This document shows positions 34,234 to 44,552 of a stretch of 64,000 nt of DNA, in pieces. A program made the translations under genes and the position numbers. Position 1 is the stretch's first letter. Every line of letters starts with the position of its first letter. Below the pieces are notes generated by a model. That model did no database searches. It was not told the DNA's origin and saw only the letters and a list, made by a program, of their open reading frames with translations. The DNA is from Hymenobacter sediminicola (GTDB lineage: Bacteria; Bacteroidota; Bacteroidia; Cytophagales; Hymenobacteraceae). Where the stretch lies: positions 2,539,001-2,603,000 of the forward strand of contig NZ_CP060202.1 of NCBI RefSeq assembly GCF_014250515.1, read 5' to 3'.

Positions 34234-36366
34234 CAACAATGCTAGAAGCCCTTCTGGCGTGGCGGCGGTAAGGCGTTCCTCATCCCGACGATAAAAGTCG
34301 CGGTGTACGTTTACCGCCGCCTCGTCCGGAGCTGGCTGGCGCCGAATGTAGGCCCCATCCTCCCGCATGATATAGGTATTCTGATTGTCCAGCATGTTCA
34401 GCATCAGAATGCTGATAGCCTCGCGCTTGAGCTGCGGATTTACAATCAGGAACAGAGCTTCAATGCGCCGGTCAAAGGAGCGAACCATAACGTCGGCGGA
34501 ACCGGCGTATACTTTTGGCTGCCCGGCCTGGTGGAAATAGAACAGGCGCGAGTGCTCCAGCAAATCTCCAACGATGCTGCGTACCTCCACGTTTTCGCTC
34601 AGGCCAGGCCGGCCGGGGCGCAGGCAGCAGATACCCCGCACAATCAGGCAGATGGGCACGCCAGCTTTGGAAGCACGATAAATTTCATCGATTACCTCCT
34701 TGTCTTCCAGCGAGTTCATTTTCATCACGACGCCGCTGGGCAGACCCTTTTTAGCGTTGCGTACTTCCTCCCGAATCAGGTGGATCAGCTGCTGGCGCAT
34801 GTCCTTGGGAGCCGTAATCAGATACTCGTAGTCGTCGGGCTGCGAGTGACCCGTGATGACGTTAAAGAACTCTGACACATCGTGGCCATACACGTCATTA
34901 GTCGTGAGTAGGCTCACGTCGGTGTAGAGCTTACTGGTTTGCTCGTTGTAGTTACCGGAGCCGATGTGCACGTAGCGCGTCACCTTTTCGCCTTCTTTGC
35001 GAATAATCATCAGCATCTTGGTGTGCGTCTTGTACTTGCTCACACCATAGATGACGAAGCAACCGGCCTTTTCCAGCCGTGCGCCTTCACGAATGTTGCG
35101 CTCCTCATCAAAGCGGGCCTTGATTTCGAACAGCACCGATACGTGCTTCCCGTTTTCGGCGGCCTTCAACAGCGCAGCCGTCACCCGCGAATCATCGGCG
35201 AGGCGGTAAATGGTTTGCTTGATACCCAGCACATGTGGGTCCTCGGCTGCCATTTCCAGCAGCCGCACCATCGGCTCGATGCTGTTGTAGGGGTGATGCA
35301 GCAGCACATCGTGATGCTTAAGGTACTCAAACAGGTTGTCGTCGGCGCCTTCGGGCAGGCTCAGCGGTGCTACTGGCGCAGGCTGCTTCGACGACTTGCC
35401 CCGGAAGTTCGGGTGCTTCAGAATCTGGAGCAACCCCTTCATGTCAATCAGGGAGTTGATAACGAACACGTTGCCGTTGTCAATCATCCACCGCTCTTTC
35501 AGCACCGACATCAGCAGCGCCGAAGCATTAGGCTCCACTTCCAGCCGCACCACACGCCCCCGCTTGCGAGTTTTTAGCCCTTGCTGCAACTCCTTGATAA
35601 AGTCGGTATCGATGTCGTCCGATTCTTCCAGCGTGAAGTCGCCATTGCGCGTAATTCGGAACAAATTGGCCGACTCGATTTCGACATTGCGGAACAGTTT
35701 GGGCAGGTTGGCCCGCACAATTTCCTCAATCGGCACAAACAGCACCTTTTCCTTACGAGTCAGCTCAAAGAAGCGCGTCAGGTTCTGCGGAATCTGCACA
35801 AACGTGAGCCGCTCCTGCCCTTTTTCCGTTTCCAGGTCGCCGTTGCCGGTGCGTGTCACCACGCCCAGAATTAGCATCTGATTCATCATCAACGGGAAAC
35901 CGTGGTATGAGTCGTATACCATCGGGGTAAGCAGCGGGAAAATGGTATTCTTGAAAAAGCCGTCAGCCTTCTTCAATTCCAGTTCTGTCAGCTCTTCCAT
36001 ACGCAGAATGTTGAAGCCGTTCTTCTCGAACTGCGGCTTCAACTCATTCAGGTACGTCATCGACTGGTCGTTGACGAAGCGGTGCGCAAAATCGAGCAGT
36101 TTGCGCCGGAAGGGCAGTTCCCGCAACCCTGAGTAATCCACCCTTTCCTTACCATAGTCGAGGTAGTTATAGAGCGAGCCGACCCGAATCATGAAGAACT
36201 CATCCAGATTCGACGACGTGATGCTCAGGAACCGTAGCCGGTCGAATAGCGCACGACTTGGGTCCTTGGCCTGGTCGAGTACACGGTAGTTAAAACGCAG
36301 CCAACTCAGGTCACGGCTGATGTACTTGCTTTTGCGGATCAGGTCGGCGGATTTGAAGAGTTTCAT
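33994..36366 (-). CDS. ppk1: Polyphosphate kinase 1
   Basis: 790 residues from MKLFKSADLIRKSKY at 36366; an upstream in-frame ATG at 36483 adds 39 non-homologous residues. It makes long-chain polyphosphate from ATP. Family landmarks are RDLSWLRFNYRVLD, SNLDEFFMIRVG, the autophosphorylated His in KTHTKMLMI, HIGSGNYNEQTSKLYTD and RGICCLRPGRPGLS. The conserved part ends near DFYRRDEERL; about 85 further acidic, Gly-rich residues (GDGDDACLVND) are encoded opposite the end of the 33451-34233 gene and make the protein longer than the usual 690-720. The extension looks like readthrough into antisense DNA. It is downstream of gyrB, separated by a strong palindromic terminator. Confidence 0.93.
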   Translation of the reverse strand: MKLFKSADLIRKSKYISRDLSWLRFNYRVLDQAKDPSRALFDRLRFLSITSSNLDEFFMIRVGSLYNYLDYGKERVDYSGLRELPFRRKLLDFAHRFVNDQSMTYLNELKPQFEKNGFNILRMEELTELELKKADGFFKNTIFPLLTPMVYDSYHGFPLMMNQMLILGVVTRTGNGDLETEKGQERLTFVQIPQNLTRFFELTRKEKVLFVPIEEIVRANLPKLFRNVEIESANLFRITRNGDFTLEESDDIDTDFIKELQQGLKTRKRGRVVRLEVEPNASALLMSVLKERWMIDNGNVFVINSLIDMKGLLQILKHPNFRGKSSKQPAPVAPLSLPEGADDNLFEYLKHHDVLLHHPYNSIEPMVRLLEMAAEDPHVLGIKQTIYRLADDSRVTAALLKAAENGKHVSVLFEIKARFDEERNIREGARLEKAGCFVIYGVSKYKTHTKMLMIIRKEGEKVTRYVHIGSGNYNEQTSKLYTDVSLLTTNDVYGHDVSEFFNVITGHSQPDDYEYLITAPKDMRQQLIHLIREEVRNAKKGLPSGVVMKMNSLEDKEVIDEIYRASKAGVPICLIVRGICCLRPGRPGLSENVEVRSIVGDLLEHSRLFYFHQAGQPKVYAGSADVMVRSFDRRIEALFLIVNPQLKREAISILMLNMLDNQNTYIMREDGAYIRRQPAPDEAAVNVHRDFYRRDEERLTAATPEGLLALLLLHQQAPSGEGSATVVGDEQAAIEAAGETYGGDGDDACLVNDATPGENTAEGVSTLEGQVVYPAAIGEGDEDQVSLPNV

Positions 36367-36458
36367 AGCAGGAAATGGCGCTGATGAGGCGGGCTGGCAA
36401 GATACACGCTCATCCCGCACGTTCTGTTGCGCTTCTAAATAAATTAATACGCGGCAGC

Positions 36459-38519
<2,061 letters not shown>

Positions 38520-38539
38520 TCAGCTATGATGCTATCCTA

Positions 38540-38547
38540 CAAAAGTA
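38540..38547 (-). promoter_or_regulatory. Putative -7 element for gyrB
   Basis: Reads TACTTTTG on the minus strand (TAnnTTTG), 36 nt upstream of the gyrB ATG. No clear -33 element. Confidence 0.5.
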
Positions 38548-38628
38548 CCGAAAATATCCCGTTTTTGCTAGCGCCAGCCCCGAATACACCCCGCGTATAT
38601 CCCCGCAAAACGCTGGTCCATTTTTGCA

Positions 38629-38664
38629 CAAAAAAGCCCTGCTCCAAATGATGAAGCAGGACTT
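38629..38664 (-). terminator. Terminator after the 38695-40032 gene
   Basis: AAGCCCTGCT (38634-38643) pairs with AGCAGGACTT (38655-38664) with one mismatch; on the minus strand the stem is followed by TTTTTTG. Confidence 0.75.
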
Positions 38665-38694
38665 GGTAGAGCGGTTAAAGTGCCACTTTTTAGC

Positions 38695-40032
38695 TTAGCG
38701 CACTACTAGCTTCTGGTGGCTGGTGCCAGCTTCTGACAGAATTTCCAGCGAGTAAACTCCCGCTTTGTACTGGCTCAGGTCGAGGGTGAAGGGAGTGGCG
38801 GTACTGCCCTGCCACATACGGCGGGTTACCTCACGGCCCAAGGCATCAGATACACGCAATTCTACACCGGTGCGCGCTACCTTCGAGCCAACTACGAAGC
38901 GGCCATCAGTGCTTGGGTTTGGATAGACACTAAAGCTTAGTTGCTCGGCTGCTACTGGCTTCGTGCCGAGGGTTGTAGCAGTGAGACGGTTCATACCCAG
39001 GCCGCCAAACGTATTGTCGTCGATGGCTCCCGACCAGATGGCGGTGGGGCTCACGGCATCAACCCGCGTATGGCTGATGGCGGTTTCCAGCGTTACCCAG
39101 GTCTGCCCGTTGTCACGCGAGTAAGAAGAGCCGGTTGAGTTGCCGGTACCAGCCACGTCCAGACCGGTAGCAATGTATTGCTGGGTACCGGGCACGTTAT
39201 CGAGACCGAAGCCAGGAAACAGGCCTGTATATGTCACCGAAGACCAAGTGGCACCGCCATCCGTGGTGCGTTTCAGCGCTTTTGCGCCCGTATCAAAATT
39301 GAAGCTGTTGGCCAGGCCATTTTGCGCGTCGCGGAATGCTAAGGCAAAAACACCGTCCGTCAGGGCCGCATCGGCTACCGTCCACGTAGCGCCTTTATCA
39401 GTGCTGTGGTAAACGCGGCCATCCAGGGTACCGAACCAAATGTTGTTACCGACTGCAGCCGGCGGGGCTTCCGCACCATATTCGCCGCTCAATGAAGCAG
39501 GCGTAGTAACCGGAGTCCAAGTAGTACCGCCATCTGTGGTCCGGTACATTTCAAACGAGCCACCATCCGTCAGCGGGTCACCTTGGGCTACTCCTTCATT
39601 GGCATTGAAGAAGTGAATCATGTTAGGGTAGCTGTCAGGCGACGAAAAAGCCGTTCCCTGCTGTGTCCAGGCTGTGCCACCGTTCGTGGTTTTCATGATG
39701 CGGCTACCGCTGGCGCCAAGTACCGTCACCCAGGCAGTATTGGCATCTACGGCCGTCAGAGCCGTCACAATCCCAGTTGTGGCCGTTATGCCGGTCACGG
39801 TGCCGGCCGTCCACGTTACTCCGCCGTTGGTGCTACGGGCATAATTGGTGCCACTACCATTATCAAGGTCGTAGCCAATAGTCCAAACAGTATTGGCATC
39901 AACTCCTTTGATGAAATAGGGGGTAGACAAGGTATTAGGGAATGCAATAGGCTGAGTTGCCCACTGGGCCTTGGCGGTTGTACCCAGCGCGAGAAGACCT
40001 GCTAGTAATAGTACGTGTTTGTGCATATTCAA
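38695..40032 (-). CDS. Secreted BNR-repeat (sialidase-like propeller) protein with T9SS sorting domain
   Basis: 445 residues with a signal peptide (cleavage near TAKAQ); a second ATG at 40026 is equally possible. At least six Asp-box/BNR motifs (STNGGVTW, TTNGGTAW, TTDGGTTW, STDKGATW, TTDGGATW, SRDNGQTW) predict a YCF48- or sialidase-type beta propeller. No catalytic sialidase residues could be assigned, so an adhesive or binding role is as likely as an enzyme. The C-terminal 80 residues form a T9SS sorting domain (VYPNPSTDGRFVVG, SDALGREV, GVYSLEIL). It is a paralogue of the next gene (40169-41599), which is on the same strand but separated by a terminator. Confidence 0.85.
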   Translation of the reverse strand: MNMHKHVLLLAGLLALGTTAKAQWATQPIAFPNTLSTPYFIKGVDANTVWTIGYDLDNGSGTNYARSTNGGVTWTAGTVTGITATTGIVTALTAVDANTAWVTVLGASGSRIMKTTNGGTAWTQQGTAFSSPDSYPNMIHFFNANEGVAQGDPLTDGGSFEMYRTTDGGTTWTPVTTPASLSGEYGAEAPPAAVGNNIWFGTLDGRVYHSTDKGATWTVADAALTDGVFALAFRDAQNGLANSFNFDTGAKALKRTTDGGATWSSVTYTGLFPGFGLDNVPGTQQYIATGLDVAGTGNSTGSSYSRDNGQTWVTLETAISHTRVDAVSPTAIWSGAIDDNTFGGLGMNRLTATTLGTKPVAAEQLSFSVYPNPSTDGRFVVGSKVARTGVELRVSDALGREVTRRMWQGSTATPFTLDLSQYKAGVYSLEILSEAGTSHQKLVVR

Positions 40033-40102
40033 GGAAGTGGAAAAGGTTAAGGTTCGTGTGTTGTAGAGGCCAGTAGCTGGCAGATGGTTGGTTGACCGAA
40101 GG

Positions 40103-40159
40103 AATATTTCATAAAAAGGCCCTCATCCTGCCAGAATGAGGGCCTTTTTATGAAATATT
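40103..40159 (-). terminator. Strong terminator between the two BNR/T9SS genes
   Basis: Perfect 24-bp arms (40103-40126 and 40136-40159) with a 9-nt loop; the core GGCCCTCAT is flanked by A5 and T5. On the minus strand it follows the stop at 40169 directly. Confidence 0.92.
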
Positions 40160-40168
40160 AGGAGCAGA

Positions 40169-41599
40169 TTATTCTACTACCAGTTTCTGCTGTGCTACAC
40201 CGGCTTCGGTGCGCAGTTCCAGCGTGTAGATACCGGCTTTCTCATTGCTCAGGTCCACAGTCGTCGACTTGGCAGCAATAGCCGTAGCGTTCAGGGTCTG
40301 CGAAGTTACCTGGCGTCCTACTACGTCGAACACGCGTACCGAAGCACCCGATTTCAGACCCGAAGCCAGCTGCACCGTGAAGATGCCATTGGTGCTAGGG
40401 TTAGGATACACAGCCAGAGCCTTCTGCAGCTCTACGTTGCGGTTCGAGAGAATATTGGCGCCCGTGTATTTGCCGATGCCACCGCCACCAGCAGCAGCCG
40501 TGAATCCACCAGCCCAGCCTACAGTACCCGAAGCAAAGCTAACCGAGAGGTACTGAGCCTGGTTGTCGATAGTCGTCCAGGTAGCACCATTGTCGCGGCT
40601 AATCGAAGTTCCGATATCGGCAGCCGTTGGCGAAGCAACGCGAGCATCCAGACCAACAGCTACGTAGGTGTTGCCACCGGGAATAGCTGTTACGTCAGAA
40701 TCACGGAAAGGAGTAGAATAGGCCTGAGTAGCCCAAGTAGTACCACCGTTCGTCGTTGTGCTGATGTTTTCAGCATTCCACAGCAGGCCGTTGTTGGCAC
40801 TAGCAAACACAACACCGGAAACCCGGTTCGGAATATTGCTGTTGCTGTTGGTCCAAGTGAGGCCTCGGTCCGTGGATTTAAACACACGGGCTGGCGACGT
40901 AATGGTGACCGGATCGTAGAGGGTGCTGAACCAAATGGTGTTGCCGACTACCGAATACTGATTGGTTACACCATATTCGCTGCCGTTGCTGATCAGGCCG
41001 GAAGCGCGGGGTACGCGTGTCCAGGTGGTACCACCGTTGGTGGTAGTGTACATCTCGAAAAACTTTACCGAGCTGGCAGCAGTCCGGTTCGGGTCACCCA
41101 TGCAGACACCGTTGTTGGCATCCCAGAAGTATACCCAGTTGGCGAAACCGTCTGGAGCAGAAAACTGGTAAGCACCAGTAGTGCTTGGGTCAGTCTGTAC
41201 AGTCCAGCTGGTACCGCCGTTCGTGGTCTTAACAATGATACCGCCGCCATTGGTAGCGTTATACATAGCAGACCAAGCCGTGGTAGCGTTCAAAGCAAAC
41301 AGGTTGCCGGCAGCATAGCCCGTAAAGCCGCTAGGGGCAATTACGCCACCCTGCCAAGTGGTTCCACCATTGGTGGTGCGCAGGTAGGTGTTGGCCACGA
41401 TGCTGGTTCCAGCAGCGTCAGGCAAACCCGACAGACCCCAAGCCGTGTTGGCATCAATAGCCTGAATACCAACGATACGATAGTTGGCACCCAGGTTGGA
41501 GTTCTGAGGGGTAAAAGAGGTAATGGCTGGAGTGCCTTGGCCAAAGCCTTGCAGACCTAGTCCAAGCAGGAAAGAAAGGCCGAGTAGCGTTTTTTTCAT
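40169..41599 (-). CDS. Secreted BNR-repeat protein with T9SS sorting domain (paralogue)
   Basis: 476 residues from MKKTLLGLSF at 41599; an upstream in-frame ATG at 41686 does not give a signal peptide start. A signal peptide ends near GFGQG. It shares the architecture of the neighbour at 38695-40032: BNR motifs (TTNGGTTW, TTNGGTSW, STDRGLTW, TTNGGTTW, SRDNGATW) and shared phrases such as FWDANNGVCMGDP against FFNANEGVAQGDP. It ends in a T9SS sorting domain (VYPNPSTNGIFTVQ, FDVVGRQV, GIYTLELRTEAG, final KLVVE). Surface or released protein; substrate unknown. The pair probably arose by tandem duplication. Confidence 0.85.
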   Translation of the reverse strand: MKKTLLGLSFLLGLGLQGFGQGTPAITSFTPQNSNLGANYRIVGIQAIDANTAWGLSGLPDAAGTSIVANTYLRTTNGGTTWQGGVIAPSGFTGYAAGNLFALNATTAWSAMYNATNGGGIIVKTTNGGTSWTVQTDPSTTGAYQFSAPDGFANWVYFWDANNGVCMGDPNRTAASSVKFFEMYTTTNGGTTWTRVPRASGLISNGSEYGVTNQYSVVGNTIWFSTLYDPVTITSPARVFKSTDRGLTWTNSNSNIPNRVSGVVFASANNGLLWNAENISTTTNGGTTWATQAYSTPFRDSDVTAIPGGNTYVAVGLDARVASPTAADIGTSISRDNGATWTTIDNQAQYLSVSFASGTVGWAGGFTAAAGGGGIGKYTGANILSNRNVELQKALAVYPNPSTNGIFTVQLASGLKSGASVRVFDVVGRQVTSQTLNATAIAAKSTTVDLSNEKAGIYTLELRTEAGVAQQKLVVE

Positions 41600-42008
41600 G
41601 GTGAATTGAATGTTGTTTAGGGTGATATGGAGGGGAAACCAAAGTTTTCGCTGCCCAATGTAATGACTTTCCCGCATTACGGGCAACTGACAGGCAGCAG
41701 AAGTTCGATAAAAGCAGTTGCAACAGGCTCAGTCTGTGTGTCACGTTGCGCAACTATATCAGCCACTACGCCCATTCCGCTTGTTGGGTTGTAGCCAAAT
41801 CAGGCAGCCTAAAGCATGGCCCATTGCTAACCCCTTCTACCCTCCGACCTGCTCATGGCAGTTGCTGCTCTTCTGGATGCGGCAGAGTGGTATGAGCCTT
41901 GCCGCTTTATCCATCTGACAACTTAATGTGCGGGTTAGAAGGAAATCGTTTTTCGTCGCTTTATAATTAGAGAGCAATGCCCTGTACTTGTATAAACAGC
42001 CAATAAAA
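41600..42008. other. Intergenic region without recognised genes
   Basis: About 410 bp upstream of the 40169-41599 gene. Short open frames here have no coding character. A weak minus-strand TATAGTTG at 41751-41758 could be part of a promoter. Nothing else was recognised. Confidence 0.6.
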
Positions 42009-42040
42009 AAAGCCACCCAGCAATTAAGCTAGGTGGCTTA
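42009..42040 (-). terminator. Terminator after tRNA-Arg
   Basis: AAAGCCACC and GGTGGCTT pair, with an inner AGC/GCT pairing and one mismatch; on the minus strand the stem is followed by TTTTTTTATTG. Confidence 0.8.
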
Positions 42041-42049
42041 TTATCAGTG

Positions 42050-42123
42050 TGGCCCCGATGTGATTCGAACACATGACCGGCTGCTTAGAAGGCAGCTGCT
42101 CTATCCAGCTGAGCTACGGGGTC
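42050..42123 (-). tRNA. tRNA-Arg(TCT)
   Basis: Cloverleaf on the minus strand: acceptor GACCCCG/CGGGGCC, anticodon arm GCTGC-CTTCTAA-GCAGC giving anticodon TCT (codon AGA), T arm ATGTG-TTCGAAT-CACAT, discriminator A. CCA is not encoded. The second acceptor pair is A-C rather than a Watson-Crick pair, the only irregularity. Confidence 0.93.
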
Positions 42124-42128
42124 AAAAA

Positions 42129-42169
42129 CAAATAGCCGCCCGCCCCAAAGGTGGGCTGACGGCTATTTG
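42129..42169 (-). terminator. Terminator-like hairpin between tRNA-Pro and tRNA-Arg
   Basis: Perfect 10-bp outer arms (42129-42138 and 42160-42169) with a GC-rich interior; the minus strand continues TTTGTTTTTG. It would reduce readthrough from tRNA-Pro into tRNA-Arg or act as a processing signal. Confidence 0.65.
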
Positions 42170-42174
42170 ATAAG

Positions 42175-42248
42175 TCGGGGTGGCAGGATTCGAACCTGCG
42201 GCCTCCTGCTCCCAAAGCAGGCGCGATACCGGGCTACGCTACACCCCG
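42175..42248 (-). tRNA. tRNA-Pro(TGG)
   Basis: Perfect cloverleaf on the minus strand: acceptor CGGGGTG/CACCCCG, anticodon arm CCTGC-TTTGGGA-GCAGG giving anticodon TGG (codon CCA), T arm GCAGG-TTCGAAT-CCTGC, discriminator A. CCA is not encoded. Its 5' end faces the prophage integrase gene. Confidence 0.96.
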
Positions 42249-42253
42249 AAAAT

Positions 42254-42327
42254 GGAATGAGGAACTGAGAGTATGGAACGAAGAATTTATGCAATTCTTC
42301 ATTGCTCATTCTCAATTCCTCATTTCC
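42254..42327. repeat. Long imperfect inverted repeat (MITE-like or REP-like)
   Basis: Outer arms 42254-42272 and 42305-42327 (GGAATGAGGAACTGAGAG against GGAAATGAGGAATTGAGA on the other strand) enclose a perfect inner 8-bp stem (42280-42287 with 42293-42300). It lies between tRNA-Pro and the prophage integrase. Confidence 0.65.
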
Positions 42328-42386
42328 AAGAAATGCGGAGAGGGGGGTAACCGTCCTCTCTTATGGTCTATCGTTTATTGACTGCA

Positions 42387-42416
42387 CAAAAGTAGGTCAA
42401 ATTTCTTACCGCGCAA
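42387..42416 (-). promoter_or_regulatory. Putative promoter of the tRNA-Pro/tRNA-Arg unit
   Basis: Minus-strand -7 TACTTTTG (42387-42394) and -33 TTG (42414-42416) with 19-nt spacing, the standard Bacteroidota arrangement. It points toward the tRNAs and would give a leader of about 130 nt containing the inverted repeat at 42254-42327. Confidence 0.6.
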
Positions 42417-42467
42417 TACAGCAACTTCGATTTGCGGCGATAAGACCCAACTTTTTACGCACACACA

Positions 42468-42487
42468 CGCACACTTTCGCACACTTT
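42468..42487. repeat. Tandem direct repeat next to the integrase stop
   Basis: Two adjacent copies of CGCACACTTT (42468-42477 and 42478-42487), preceded by a related ACGCACACAC run. The position just outside the integrase gene suits integrase arm-binding sites or an attachment-site edge, but this is inferred. Confidence 0.5.
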
Positions 42488-43774
42488 TCAGTCCTCAAGT
42501 TTACCGGACTGCAGCTTATCCCAGCCCTCTATCATCTGTTGTTCAGTGGCTTCATGCTCCAGGTGGGTGTACTTCATGGTAGACTTTAAATCCTTATGCC
42601 CCATCTTCTCCATAATCTGCAGCGGATGTAATTTCATGCGGGCCAGCAGCGCGCCGTAGGTGTGCCGGGCGGTGTGGGTGCTGGCAGCCTGCCATTTTGG
42701 AAGCACCGCCTCGTGCTTCACGGTGCCTTTGTAGCGCACCTGCATATAGGGCGAGTCGATGCCCGCCGCCTTCAAAATTTCTTTGATGATGCCGCCCGTC
42801 TGCTGGCGCGAAATAACGGGCAATACCTGGCCAGCGGGCAGATGCTCGTATTTGGCCAGAATTATTTCTACCAGCGGCAGCAAGGGAATCTGCACGGCCG
42901 ACCGGGTTTTTTTCTGGTCCATGCGAATCATGCGCAGGGCCGCCGCGGCTTTGATGTGCGGCCGTAGCAGCGCCGCGGCGTCCGAGTAGCGCAGGCCGGT
43001 CAGGCAGCGCATCACAAAGACATCCTTCTGCCGGTCCCAGGAACCCTTGCCGGCCGGGAGCTGCCAGGCAATGAGCTGCTCCAGCTCCTGCTGGGTCAGG
43101 TACACCGGCTCAATGTCGTGCTCCCAGTCGTTGTCTATCCACTTCGTCGGCAGGCCGGCAAACTGCATCAGTACCCGCAGCGAGTTAATATGCTGGGCAA
43201 TGGTGTTGTTGAACATGGGCGTTTCCTTCACCAGGTACGAGGTGTAGCGGTTCACCCAGCGCTGATCGACGGCGGCCGGCGTGCAGCCCGGGTCGAATGT
43301 CTCAAACCAATCCACGTACTGGCTGCCCTTGTTGAGGTAGTCCGCCGTGAACTTGCCCGCCTTTTCTTCCTTCCACTGCTGGTACACGGCCCGGAACGGC
43401 TGCTCTGCCAACGGGCGGGCCTTGGCTACCTCAGCGGCCACTGCCTCGCTGCCTTTTGTTTTGCGGCCGGTCAGTTCGGAAATAATTTTTTTTACCTGTG
43501 GTAGCAGCGCCGCGTTGCTCAGCGTGCCAGCATCTTCCAGCTGCCGCACGGCCCGGCCGACAAGCAGGCGGATTTCATCGAGCCGGTCGTTGTGGCTGGT
43601 AGCGCCATCGGCGCTGCGGTGAATGTGCGGGGCCAGCTCGTTGAAGTACTTCGGATGCACTACCACGCCGGTAGCCGAGCGCACCGGGCGGGCCTCCCCT
43701 ACTCCGATGCTGACATACACCGGCCTGCGGCCGTCACTGGCTGCTTTGCTATGCAGATAAAATCGGAGCTTCAC
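42488..43774 (-). CDS. int: Prophage tyrosine recombinase (integrase)
   Basis: 428 residues of the Bacteroidota phage/transposon integrase type. The N-terminal arm-binding domain is KLRFYLHSKAASDGRRPVYV; the core-binding SAM-like domain spans about residues 120-225; the catalytic domain has Arg in CLTGLRYSDA, HTARHTYG with its His and Arg, a second His in MGHKDLKSTMKYTH, and the nucleophile Tyr in that same segment. It catalyses site-specific insertion and excision of the prophage. It is the last gene of the leftward lysogeny operon and its ATG overlaps the stop of the XRE regulator by 4 nt. The att core was not identified. Confidence 0.93.
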   Translation of the reverse strand: MKLRFYLHSKAASDGRRPVYVSIGVGEARPVRSATGVVVHPKYFNELAPHIHRSADGATSHNDRLDEIRLLVGRAVRQLEDAGTLSNAALLPQVKKIISELTGRKTKGSEAVAAEVAKARPLAEQPFRAVYQQWKEEKAGKFTADYLNKGSQYVDWFETFDPGCTPAAVDQRWVNRYTSYLVKETPMFNNTIAQHINSLRVLMQFAGLPTKWIDNDWEHDIEPVYLTQQELEQLIAWQLPAGKGSWDRQKDVFVMRCLTGLRYSDAAALLRPHIKAAAALRMIRMDQKKTRSAVQIPLLPLVEIILAKYEHLPAGQVLPVISRQQTGGIIKEILKAAGIDSPYMQVRYKGTVKHEAVLPKWQAASTHTARHTYGALLARMKLHPLQIMEKMGHKDLKSTMKYTHLEHEATEQQMIEGWDKLQSGKLED

Positions 43775-44199
43775 GCAGTAGGTTTCTCTTCCAGGACGTG
43801 CGCCGGCACAAAGCCAACGCAGCCCTGCAGTTCTAATAAAATCGGCTGGAGCTTATCCAGCGCCGCCTGCACCTGTTCGGCGCTGTGGCTGGCCTCAGCA
43901 GCTATCTGTTGGCGGCGCGTGATGTTCTCGTCGCGGTGCAGCATGGGTTCCTGTCCTAAAATCAGCCAGTCAAGACGCACGCCCAGCTTCAGACTGAAGC
44001 GAGCCAGCAGATCGGCTTTCGGGTAGCGGCTTTTGCCGTTTTCCAGGTCACTGATGGCCTGCGCGCTGGCCTCCACCATATCGGCGGTGCGTTCCATCGA
44101 CAGGTCAAAGCGCTGACGGATCAGGGCAATGCGCCGGCCCACGCCTTCCACGCCGGGTGCGGGCGGGCCTTCAGGTGGTTTTAGTCCGGGACGGGGCAT
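43771..44199 (-). CDS. XRE-family transcriptional regulator
   Basis: 142 residues from the ATG at 44199 (MPRPGLK). A start 15 codons earlier would overlap the upstream gene more. The helix-turn-helix reads RRIALIRQRFDLSMERTADMV, EASAQAISDLENGKSRYPKA, LLARFSLKLGVRLDWLILG, a standard XRE/Cro domain. A C-terminal helical part (SAEQVQAALDKLQPILLEL) may dimerise. It lies directly before the integrase with a 4-nt overlap, so it may control integration or lysogeny. It overlaps the preceding gene by 29 nt. Confidence 0.85.
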   Translation of the reverse strand: MPRPGLKPPEGPPAPGVEGVGRRIALIRQRFDLSMERTADMVEASAQAISDLENGKSRYPKADLLARFSLKLGVRLDWLILGQEPMLHRDENITRRQQIAAEASHSAEQVQAALDKLQPILLELQGCVGFVPAHVLEEKPTA

Positions 44200-44539
44200 T
44201 AGCAGCAGGCTTCTTTTTCGTGGCAACTGACGCCTTTCTGGCAAAAGGGGCTCCGAGTTTGGGGGCCGCCGGGAAGGCCGTAGGCTCGGGCCGACCGGCC
44301 GCCTTGCCCCCTTCCAGAATGAAGGTCAGGTCGGCCTGGGGAAAGCGGCGTTTCAGGTTGTAGAGCAGGCGTAGGTTGCAGTGATACCGACCGCTCTCAA
44401 TCTGCACCCGGAAGCTGGGCTGCGTGTCGAGTTCAGGAGCGAGTTGCCGGTAGCTGTCGAAGGCCCCGGCCTGCTGCAGGCGGTGGAGTTCCGTCAGAAA
44501 GCGGCGGTCCATGGCCAGCTGGTCGAATTCAGGGAGCAT
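44171..44539 (-). CDS. Hypothetical prophage protein, possible DNA-binding
   Basis: 122 residues. The N-terminal half is helical (FDQLAMDRRFLTELHRLQQ, then IESGRYHCNLRLLYNLKRRF), reminiscent of an HTH but without a clear family. The C-terminal third is basic and disordered (ARKASVATKKKPAANAPSRT), consistent with nucleic-acid binding. It lies between the superinfection-immunity gene and the XRE regulator, overlapping the latter by 29 nt. Function unknown. Confidence 0.6.
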   Translation of the reverse strand: MLPEFDQLAMDRRFLTELHRLQQAGAFDSYRQLAPELDTQPSFRVQIESGRYHCNLRLLYNLKRRFPQADLTFILEGGKAAGRPEPTAFPAAPKLGAPFARKASVATKKKPAANAPSRTKTT

Positions 44540-44552
44540 CGGCAGAGGAAAC

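Noticed and set aside
42175..42248. tRNA-Pro 3' end as the prophage attachment site
   Set aside because: The 3' end points away from the prophage and no repeat of it was found within the window; the right end is not visible.
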